The notes under the pieces: model-generated | What the model saw: only the letters and a program-made list of their open reading frames with translations | Database searches by the model: none | Told to the model about the DNA's origin: nothing | Shown here: in pieces, positions 58,214 through 64,000 of the stretch | Position numbering within the stretch: the first letter of the stretch is position 1 | Layout of the letters: every line of letters starts with the position of its first letter | Made by a program: the position numbers and the translations under genes | NCBI GenBank assembly: GCA_039810245.1 | Contig: JBDHWQ010000008.1 | Span: 1-64,000 of the forward strand | Direction: 5' to 3' | From: CALDSL01 sp039810245 | Lineage (GTDB): Bacteria > Chloroflexota > Anaerolineae > Anaerolineales > Anaerolineaceae | Length of the DNA: 64,000 bases

Positions 58214-59420
58214 GGATTCCCGTGGTTTCTACTGCTTCCGGTTGGCGTGGTACGATCACACGTACTAACGTACCTTCACCGGGCTGTGTGCGCAGCACAA
58301 CGCGCCCGTCCAATGATCTGGCTCGTTCTTGCACGCCCACCAGGCCAAAATGATCATTGCGGGCCAGCTCGATCCAGTGTGATGGTGGCTGGAAGCCGCG
58401 CCCGTTATCTTGCATTTCCAGCTCTGTCTGTGCTTCATCCAGGGTAAGCGAAATACGAACTTCACTGGCCTGTGAATGGCGCAGTACATTCGCCATCAAC
58501 TCCTGGTAAATGCGAAAGATCGTCATGCGAGTTTCCACGGGTAGGCTGTGTGCATCAGCCATCAAATCCAGGCGAATTTGCAATTTCGGGTTTGCATGCT
58601 GCACCTGTTCAACGTGCGATCGGATGGCCTGCTCTAAGCCCAAAGCAGCCAGCGACGGTGGACGCAGGTCGGCGCAGAAGGCGCGCAGCGTGCGCGCCGA
58701 TTGGCGCAGGTTCTGGCGCAGCCGGTCCAGCATCAGCAGGCGCTCATGGCGGTTATCGATGCGCAGGGCATCGGTCAAATCGTATTCCAGGCCAAGAATG
58801 TCCTGCAGCGGGCCGTCATGCAGTTCCTGTGCGATTTTTACGCGTTCGTTTTCCCGGTCTTGCAGCAGCAGGCGTTGCAGCTCAATTTGCACGCTCGAGA
58901 TTCGCACCTCATCCGCCAGCTCGCGCTGCTCGGTGATATCGATAACGGTGCAAAAGGCTATATTTATTTCACCATCCACGCCGTGCACAGGCGCAGCATT
59001 AAACATGCCAATCCATTTGCGCCCACTGAGCATATCGCGGACTACCAGTTCATCCATGATTACCTGACTGCCAGATACCGCGCAAACAATGGGCCATTGT
59101 TCAGGTGGGCAGGGAGTCCCATCTGTACGCGTGCATTCAAAGCGTTCGAATATCTGCGCCATCGTTTTAAAGGGTTGATCATGCGGTGCCGGGAACATAA
59201 ATCTGGCAGCCTGGTTCATGGCTAATAGGATACCAGATGGTTCAATAACGATTACTGCCTGTACTGCGCTGTTGAACACTGCTTCATGAATACTACCGGT
59301 CACCGGGCCAGATTGCATCCTTCGGAACCGCCGCTCAAGGTCTTCTAATTCCGCCAGGCGCACGCGTGAGACCCAAACGCTCTCCGGTTCTCCCGTTGCA
59401 TCCCCCGCTACTTTGTTCAT
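58206..59420 (-). CDS. Cytoplasmic PAS-domain histidine kinase (NarX/DesK type)
   Basis: The 404-residue kinase has a coiled start, a PAS domain (about 44-165, AVFNSAVQAVIVIEPSGILL), a HisKA_3 dimer helix with His201 in QELHDGPLQDILGLEYD, and a HATPase_c domain with YQELMANVLRHSQAS, DNGRGF and GLVGVQERA. There is no membrane segment, so it senses an internal signal. Cys residues in FECTRTDGTPCPP and VCAVSG of the PAS domain may bind a cofactor. ATG 59420 has AGGAGAT. It is coupled to the regulator gene. Confidence 0.93.
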   Translation of the reverse strand: MNKVAGDATGEPESVWVSRVRLAELEDLERRFRRMQSGPVTGSIHEAVFNSAVQAVIVIEPSGILLAMNQAARFMFPAPHDQPFKTMAQIFERFECTRTDGTPCPPEQWPIVCAVSGSQVIMDELVVRDMLSGRKWIGMFNAAPVHGVDGEINIAFCTVIDITEQRELADEVRISSVQIELQRLLLQDRENERVKIAQELHDGPLQDILGLEYDLTDALRIDNRHERLLMLDRLRQNLRQSARTLRAFCADLRPPSLAALGLEQAIRSHVEQVQHANPKLQIRLDLMADAHSLPVETRMTIFRIYQELMANVLRHSQASEVRISLTLDEAQTELEMQDNGRGFQPPSHWIELARNDHFGLVGVQERARSLDGRVVLRTQPGEGTLVRVIVPRQPEAVETTGIHE

Positions 59421-59464
59421 ATCTCCTGCTTCCTCAACCAATAGCTTATGACAACCACTATCCA

Positions 59465-59494
59465 ATTATGCCATCGAATGCGTGTGTATAACAA
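59465..59494 (-). promoter_or_regulatory. Promoter of the two-component pair
   Basis: TTGTTA and CATAAT are separated by 18 bases on the minus strand, about 45 bases before the kinase ATG. Confidence 0.5.
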
Positions 59495-59518
59495 CTACCT
59501 GATTATCACGTTTCATTC

Positions 59519-59551
59519 GCAGTCACCGGGGTGCCTTTTCCCGGTGACTGC
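59519..59551 (-). terminator. Stem-loop after the third NBR1-type lipoprotein gene
   Basis: GCAGTCACCGGG pairs perfectly with CCCGGTGACTGC around a nine-base loop. No T run follows on either strand, so it may stabilise the 3' end rather than terminate. Confidence 0.6.
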
Positions 59552-59562
59552 GCGTAGGATGA

Positions 59563-60201
59563 TTACGGCGTAGCAGTAGCGGCAGGCTTCGCGTTGTTAT
59601 TTGGCTGGTCAGTGACCGTAAACAGCAGGTTCACGTCGCCAAAGCGCTCGCCACGGTCGTTCTTGAGCTTCATCCACAGGTTGTAATCGCCGTTGACGGC
59701 CGGAGTGGTGAAGGTGAGGGTCAGCTCAACGCTCTCGTTAGCCGAGACTGTACGCGGGAAAAATGCCTGCGGGTTTTTGATCGGCGGGCCGGCGAACTGG
59801 TCGAGGAAATAGGTGGTGTCCCAGGCGGTGGTGCCGACATTTTTCACCGTCCACTTGATGGTGACGGTCGTATTAGGGCGCACCTGATAGCCATCCGGGA
59901 TGGTCTGCGAGACGTACAGGTATTTATCGTTGACCGAGACCCCGCCCCCGGCAGGCGCGGCCGGTACGGCTCCGGGGGCTGCGGCCGCGGGAGTGCCTTC
60001 GGCACCACTGCTGGCCGGCTGCGTGCCTTCTACAGTAGCGGTCCGCTCAAGCGTGGGGGTTTGGGTTGGCTCGGGGGTGTTCGTCGGCGCTTCGGTCGCG
60101 GTGGGTTCGGGGGTAGGGGTTTCTGTTTCACGCGCGCCGCAGGCGGATAACGATAAAAGGATGGCGACGGCGAGCCAGAGAAGAATCATATTACGCTTCA
60201 C
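59563..60201 (-). CDS. NBR1-type Ig-domain lipoprotein (3)
   Basis: The 212-residue product has a lipobox LSAC, a Pro/Thr/Glu linker (about 25-85), and a beta domain with VTIKWTVKNVGTTAWDTTYF, the same Trp-containing pattern as the proteins at 31207 and 32573. GTG 60201 has CAGGAG at normal spacing and begins VKRNMILLWLA. Its promoter is TTGACA-17-CAAAAT. It lies beside the two-component pair but is a separate unit. Function is unknown. Confidence 0.78.
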   Translation of the reverse strand: MKRNMILLWLAVAILLSLSACGARETETPTPEPTATEAPTNTPEPTQTPTLERTATVEGTQPASSGAEGTPAAAAPGAVPAAPAGGGVSVNDKYLYVSQTIPDGYQVRPNTTVTIKWTVKNVGTTAWDTTYFLDQFAGPPIKNPQAFFPRTVSANESVELTLTFTTPAVNGDYNLWMKLKNDRGERFGDVNLLFTVTDQPNNNAKPAATATP

Positions 60202-60273
60202 GGGTTGCTCCTGATAAAAATCGCGCCGGAGAGGCCATGCCCCCTGGCGCGTTGGAATCGGTTATCACCCCGG

Positions 60274-60302
60274 ATTTTGCCGCGTTATAGGAGATTTGTC
60301 AA
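60274..60302 (-). promoter_or_regulatory. Promoter of the third lipoprotein gene
   Basis: A consensus TTGACA and CAAAAT are separated by 17 bases on the minus strand, about 70 bases before the GTG start. Confidence 0.55.
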
Positions 60303-60501
60303 GCCGGGTAACCGCTGCCAGTAATGGGCGCAGGCCGCGAACAGAAATGGCATGATAAGAACCGGCGCTGTGGACCGTCATACCCAACACAGGATGAACG
60401 TTTGTGAAACGGGCGCGTTAACGCACATGCTTTGCGAGCGGAGAGGGGGGTACAATAAAATACCTTCAACCATCTGCGCCCGAAAGGAGAACCATTTGGG
60501 T

Positions 60502-61158
60502 ATGAAGATTACCTGTATTTCGGCTTCGAATGTGGAGAATGCGCGGCAGCACAGCGCATCAACGCGCACCTGTGAGCTGGTGCGCGATTTGATTCTTCAA
60601 AACGAATATCCCGGCGCGCAGGTGGATATTGTGCGCCTGCTGGATTATGAATTTACCCCCTGCCGCATGTGCGGATCCTGTTTTGTGGGCGGTGAATGTA
60701 CCCGCGACCCAGAATTTAATGAAGTGTACCAGCGCCTGCAGCAATCGGACGCGGTGTTTATTGTTTGTCCGCACTATGCGACGATCCCTGCCAAGCTGAC
60801 CATGCTGCTGGAGAAACTGGAAGAGATCAGCTACCTGAACGGCTGCGCCAACCCTGAATACCGCTCACCGCTGTACTGCAAGCCGGTGGGCCTGATCGCG
60901 CACGGTGGGCAGACCGAAGAAGCGCTGCCCTACTACCGCCGCGCGCTGCTGGAGCCGCTGGCGAATATGTTTGGCTCGGTGGGCATGCGCGTGATCCCGC
61001 TGGATGAGGATAACCCGCTGGGCGCGGTGTTTGGCATCCAGTCAATCAACATGCAGACCGATTCGATCTTCGTCAACATCGAGCACGACTGGGATGCCAT
61101 CCGCGCGCGCATTGCACCCCTGGTGCACAACATGATCGCGCAGTTGGAGTGCGTGTAA
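60502..61158 (+). CDS. Iron-sulfur flavoprotein (Isf-like, NADPH-dependent FMN reductase fold)
   Basis: The 218-residue protein has a flavodoxin-like fold (MKITCISASN at the start, VFIVCPHYATIPAKLT in the FMN region) and a compact cysteine cluster PCRMCGSCFVGGEC: Cys54, 57, 60 and 66 (CX2CX2CX5C), as in methanogen Isf, which binds a 4Fe-4S cluster and FMN. It may pass electrons to O2 or peroxide. AAGGAG better fits a TTG start two codons upstream (60496) than ATG 60502. A strong terminator follows. Confidence 0.85.
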   Translation: MKITCISASNVENARQHSASTRTCELVRDLILQNEYPGAQVDIVRLLDYEFTPCRMCGSCFVGGECTRDPEFNEVYQRLQQSDAVFIVCPHYATIPAKLTMLLEKLEEISYLNGCANPEYRSPLYCKPVGLIAHGGQTEEALPYYRRALLEPLANMFGSVGMRVIPLDEDNPLGAVFGIQSINMQTDSIFVNIEHDWDAIRARIAPLVHNMIAQLECV

Positions 61159-61179
61159 GCACATTGCTGTGCCAATCCA

Positions 61180-61221
61180 ACAGGCGGCGGGCCAGTTGTT
61201 CCAGCCCGCCGCCTGTTTTTG
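61180..61221 (+). terminator. Intrinsic terminator of the iron-sulfur flavoprotein gene
   Basis: ACAGGCGGCGGGC pairs perfectly with GCCCGCCGCCTGT around an 11-base loop, followed by five T residues. Confidence 0.93.
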
Positions 61222-61234
61222 TTTGTTGTGCCGC

Positions 61235-61402
61235 TCAGAGCGTCGCGCGCCGCCCCAATACCAGGGAACCGACGAAGACGATCAGGAAGACGACGAATAA
61301 GATTTTCAACACCGAAGCCACGGCCGAGGCTACCAGGCCACCAAAACCGAGGACGGCGAGGATGATAATCAGCGCCAGCAGCGCCATTGACCAGCTACGC
61401 AT
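61235..61402 (-). CDS. Small DUF1328 (YtjA-type) membrane protein
   Basis: The 55-residue product has two hydrophobic stretches (LLALIIILAVLGFGG and ILFVVFLIVFVGSLVLG) with a short AS-rich turn, typical of DUF1328 proteins of about 55 residues. AAAGGAG lies at good distance before the ATG. Its function is unknown. Composition-driven open frames through the same region in other frames are not coding. Confidence 0.8.
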   Translation of the reverse strand: MRSWSMALLALIIILAVLGFGGLVASAVASVLKILFVVFLIVFVGSLVLGRRATL

Positions 61403-61518
61403 ACAATTTCTCCTTTCACCTCTGGCGCAGGGTAAGAACGCGCCTGTGAGTATCAGCATATGCGCGCCAGTGGCTTCGGGCAATGGGGAAGGGACGGAAG
61501 CAGCCGCGAGGATTCTCC

Positions 61519-62625
61519 CTATTGGTTGAGCGTTTCGATCCCCCGTCCGTCCAGCGTGACGAAGCGGCGCATCACCTGCACCGTCAGGCAGGAGTGTGCC
61601 GGCAGCACCACCGCCAGACCGCCAATGGGGAAGCGCGCAAACTGCTCGCGCGGCACGTAGAGGATGCCATGCTCCTGTGACAGCGAGCGCACGTACGCGC
61701 CCGGCAGTGGTGCGCCCCAGCGCTCGCCGTCCGGCGCGGCCACCAGCCCGTACACGCGCCGCTCGCCGTCCTGCACGAAGTCTTTGGACAGGTGAATTGC
61801 TCCGCCGTATACCACGATCTCTTCGCGCTCCGGATGGTGGGCCACCACCGGGCAGGCCAGCGCCACGGCCACATCTTCGGCGGCGCACACGCCGCGCAGG
61901 TACTGGTGCGTATCGTAGAATACAAAGTTGCCCGGGCGGATCTCGTCTACCGGGCCCAGGTCATCCGCCAGTGTGGCGGCGGGAGTATCGCCTACAGACA
62001 GGGCGCAGTCCAACCCGGCAGCCTGCACCGCGCGCCGCGCTGCGTCGAGCCGCTGGATCGATTCGCGGTACACGGCGCTTACGGCCTGCGCCCCGCTAGC
62101 CTGATAGGTATGCCCGGCATGGGTCAGCAGGCCCTGGAAGCGCACATGCGGGCTGGCGCTGCCCGCCTGCTGCGCCAGCAATACGATTGTCTCGGGCGTA
62201 TCCCAACCCAGGCCGGTGCGGTTGGCGCCGGCGTTGACCTTGATCCACACGTTCACTGGGGCAGTGAGGTGGCGAGTAAGGAAGTCCAGCGTCTCAGACG
62301 ACTCTACCAGCAGGTTCAGCCGGATGTGCTGCGCCAACCGGTTGGCTGTTTCCATTTCACGCGGGTTGAAAGGGAACGCCACGGTGATGTCATCCCAACC
62401 GGCGCCGGCAAAGTACTCGGCCATTTCCAGCGAAGACGCGGTGATAGCGGTCACCCCGTGCGGGCGAAACCATTCGCCAATGGCGGCGGACTGGTGGGTC
62501 TTGAAATGCGGGCGAAAACGTACCCCGGCATCACGCGCTCTGGCGGCCATGCGGGCAATGTTGCGCCGGGTGGCGGCTTCATCCAGCAGCAGCGTGGGCT
62601 TACGCACCTGGTCAAAGATAGACAT
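61519..62625 (-). CDS. D-threonine aldolase/D-serine dehydratase-like PLP enzyme
   Basis: The 368-residue product has the alanine-racemase-like N-terminal barrel with PLP Lys42 in RPHFKTHQ, and the eukaryotic-type D-serine dehydratase C-terminal domain with Zn-site candidates His and Cys in SQEHGILYV and PAHSCLTV. It may degrade D-serine or D-threonine. AGGAG precedes ATG 62625. It is a single-gene unit, divergent from the coiled-coil gene. Confidence 0.85.
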   Translation of the reverse strand: MSIFDQVRKPTLLLDEAATRRNIARMAARARDAGVRFRPHFKTHQSAAIGEWFRPHGVTAITASSLEMAEYFAGAGWDDITVAFPFNPREMETANRLAQHIRLNLLVESSETLDFLTRHLTAPVNVWIKVNAGANRTGLGWDTPETIVLLAQQAGSASPHVRFQGLLTHAGHTYQASGAQAVSAVYRESIQRLDAARRAVQAAGLDCALSVGDTPAATLADDLGPVDEIRPGNFVFYDTHQYLRGVCAAEDVAVALACPVVAHHPEREEIVVYGGAIHLSKDFVQDGERRVYGLVAAPDGERWGAPLPGAYVRSLSQEHGILYVPREQFARFPIGGLAVVLPAHSCLTVQVMRRFVTLDGRGIETLNQ

Positions 62626-62647
62626 TGGGGGAACTCCTGTGATGGGT

Positions 62648-62677
62648 TTGGTGAAATTATACGACTTGTTGTAAGAT
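62648..62677 (+). promoter_or_regulatory. Possible promoter of the coiled-coil/lipid-kinase unit
   Basis: TTGGTG and TAAGAT are separated by 18 bases, 72 bases before the ATG at 62750. Confidence 0.35.
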
Positions 62678-62749
62678 AGTAGCGGAGAACTGCCGCGGGA
62701 AAACACTTTCCCGGGCCTACGATTGGGGAAATAACAATGGAGGAAGCAC

Positions 62750-63091
62750 ATGACAACACCGGCACAGTTCCAGCACAAAGTAAGCGAGATGAGCCTGGAT
62801 GGTCTGAAGAGCAGTGAGGAACGCGCAGCGGCCCTGGAGCAATTGCACGAGCTTGAGCAGGATATCCAGCGCGAAATACGCGTGATTGAGGTTCAGTATC
62901 AAAAGCAGATTGAAGTAGCCAACCGCGGTGGCAGCAGCCAGGTAATGATGTCGAACCGGCAGGCCGGTAGCGAGCGCCGCCGGGCTGAACAGGTGGAAAA
63001 GCTGCAAACCGAGCTTAATGGCAAGCTGCAGCCGTATCAGGAAGTGTTGCAGCAGGTGGTGGAGCACATTCGGGTGCTTGAAGCCGCATAA
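62750..63091 (+). CDS. Coiled-coil hypothetical protein
   Basis: The 113-residue protein is almost entirely helical: heptads run through EERAAALEQLHELEQDIQ and RAEQVEKLQTELNGKLQ, with a Gly/Ser break (NRGGSSQVMM) near the middle. No known family is recognised. GGAGGAAG precedes the ATG. The next gene starts within 16 bases of its stop, so it may assist the lipid kinase. No membrane segment. Confidence 0.75.
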   Translation: MTTPAQFQHKVSEMSLDGLKSSEERAAALEQLHELEQDIQREIRVIEVQYQKQIEVANRGGSSQVMMSNRQAGSERRRAEQVEKLQTELNGKLQPYQEVLQQVVEHIRVLEAA

Positions 63092-63106
63092 GGAGTGAGC
63101 CAGCCA

Positions 63107-64000
63107 GTGCTACCCAACCAGGTCGACAGCGTGCGCCCTGACCCGCTGAAGCGCGCGCTGCTGGTATTTAATCCCGAGGCGGGTGATGCCAGCGCCGCGC
63201 CTTACCAGCTCAGTGAAATCTTGAGCCTGTTGCAGCGCGCCAGCATCTTGCCGGAAGTGTACATGGTGGAAGCCGGCAGCCGGCTGCCGCAGGTGGTGAC
63301 CGCGGCGGTGCGGCGTGGGGTGCGCCGGGTGCTGGTAGCCGGAGGCGACGGCACGATCGAGAGCGTTGCGCAGTCGCTGGTGGGCAGCCCGGCCACGCTG
63401 GGGATTATTCCCAAGGGTACGCGTAACAACCTGGCGCTCAGCCTGGGCATCCCGCTGAACTTTGCCGGCGCGGTGGAAGCTCTACGTCACGGCCGCCGCG
63501 CGCTCATCGACGTGGGCCGTGCGGCGTGCGCCAGCCAGGAATTGTGGTTCGTGGAAACCAGCAGTATCGGGCTACTTCCGGCGCTGTACCCGGCCGCCGA
63601 TGATATCCAGCACGGGAACCTGTCGCGCATTACCGAGCTGCTGTCCACCCTGGTCACCTACCAGCCGGCTACCATGCGCCTGACCCTTGACGGCAGCCAG
63701 CAGGTGGAAACGCAGGCTTACCTGGCGCTGGTGGCAAACGCGCCGTATTTTGGAGTCAACATCCAGTTTTCACCGCTGGTGTCGTTTCTCGATGCCTGGC
63801 TGGATGTGTTTGTCTTTTCCAACCTGACCAAGCTGGAACTGATCGGCTATGCGGCGGCGCAGATAACGGCCGGCACAGCGGATGATTCGCGTATCCTGCA
63901 CTACCGCGTCAAGCGCGTAGACATTGAAACCGATACGCCCATGCCGGTCACCGCGGATGGCACACAGATGGGTGAGGGCGCGCTGGTGGCCGAAGTGCAC
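63107..64000 (+). CDS. Diacylglycerol/lipid kinase family protein, C-terminus missing (partial)
   Basis: The open frame runs off the window after 298 codons. It has the DAGK catalytic signature VAGGDGTIESVA (ATP-binding GGDG) and IPKGTRNNLALSLGIPL, then a beta-rich C-terminal domain ending in TADGTQMGEG, where YegS/BmrU-like kinases carry metal or lipid-site residues. The start is probably GTG 63107 with GGAG 12 bases upstream; GTG 63095 in the same frame overlaps that site. It likely phosphorylates diacylglycerol or a similar lipid. Confidence 0.85.
   Translation, partial: MLPNQVDSVRPDPLKRALLVFNPEAGDASAAPYQLSEILSLLQRASILPEVYMVEAGSRLPQVVTAAVRRGVRRVLVAGGDGTIESVAQSLVGSPATLGIIPKGTRNNLALSLGIPLNFAGAVEALRHGRRALIDVGRAACASQELWFVETSSIGLLPALYPAADDIQHGNLSRITELLSTLVTYQPATMRLTLDGSQQVETQAYLALVANAPYFGVNIQFSPLVSFLDAWLDVFVFSNLTKLELIGYAAAQITAGTADDSRILHYRVKRVDIETDTPMPVTADGTQMGEGALVAEVH

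Noticed and set aside
61235..61888. A 217-residue minus-strand open frame ending at the DUF1328 stop
   Set aside because: Only its last 55 residues are real; the rest overlaps the PLP-enzyme gene antisense or out of frame and has Arg/Gly-rich shadow composition.

Overview
The window is 64 kb of GC-rich, densely coding bacterial DNA. It reads like a chromosome of the Chloroflexota, probably the Anaerolineae/Caldilineae side. That placement is an inference from gene content: LysM-M23 murein hydrolases, NBR1-type Ig lipoproteins with Pro/Thr linkers, a bacterial Elp3, a full System I cytochrome c maturation set with a Cys-type CcmE, and a MoxR/DUF58/VWA/ABC-2 operon. No rRNA, tRNA, CRISPR array, prophage or insertion sequence was seen. 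Several genes appear to be leaderless, with a -10 box 5-6 bases from the ATG.

Layout. 1-3252 (+): the end of tgt, then two tandem homologues of the aminoglycoside-resistance 16S rRNA G1405 methyltransferases (RmtB/ArmA/Sgm family), the second translationally coupled to an RsmF-like rRNA m5C methyltransferase. 3420-16958 (+): an eight-gene envelope operon (membrane protein with GATase-like fold, ABC ATPase, ABC-2 permease, coiled-coil membrane protein, MoxR, DUF58, two large VWA proteins), interrupted by a palindromic repeat cluster at 13.9-14.0 kb. 17068-17886: a CPBP protease. 17891-20639 (-): rsmE, rsmI and metK; metK has a SAM-I riboswitch with terminator and a clear promoter. 20948-23534 (+): rho with a long structured leader, then a LysM-M23 peptidase. 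23.6-24.2 kb: a candidate structured RNA with a possible pseudoknot, then a frameshifted BON-domain gene. 24278-36897 (-): priA, a CorC/HlyC-type protein, a MEMO-family gene, a GNAT, a second LysM-M23 protein, two NBR1-type lipoproteins and an MBOAT/SGNH acyl-transfer pair.

37010-46684 (-): ccmE, ccmF, ccmH, ccmG, a CcmI-like zinc-ribbon protein, a dihaem cytochrome lipoprotein, ccmA, ccmB, ccmC and ccmD, with an M28 peptidase gene inserted on the other strand. 46949-53543: GH1 glycosidase, two VOC proteins, a methyltransferase, a LuxR-type regulator under an apparent LexA box, cinA/pncC, an MGDG-synthase-like glycosyltransferase and a nucleosidase. 53540-55934: a Trm9/ALKBH8-like methyltransferase divergent from elp3, 16 bases apart. 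56064-64000: MFS transporter, NarL-type two-component pair, a third NBR1-type lipoprotein, an iron-sulfur flavoprotein, a DUF1328 protein, a D-threonine aldolase/D-serine dehydratase-like enzyme, a coiled-coil protein and a truncated lipid-kinase gene.

Two themes stand out. One is modification of the decoding apparatus: Tgt, two G1405-type enzymes, RsmF-like, RsmI, RsmE and Elp3 plus Trm9-like. The other is envelope biogenesis and respiration. The strongest candidates for undescribed biology are the tandem RMTase-RsmF unit, the Elp3/Trm9-like pair (a possible bacterial mcm5U34 pathway), the LexA-boxed leaderless LuxR gene, and the structured RNA at 23.6-23.85 kb.
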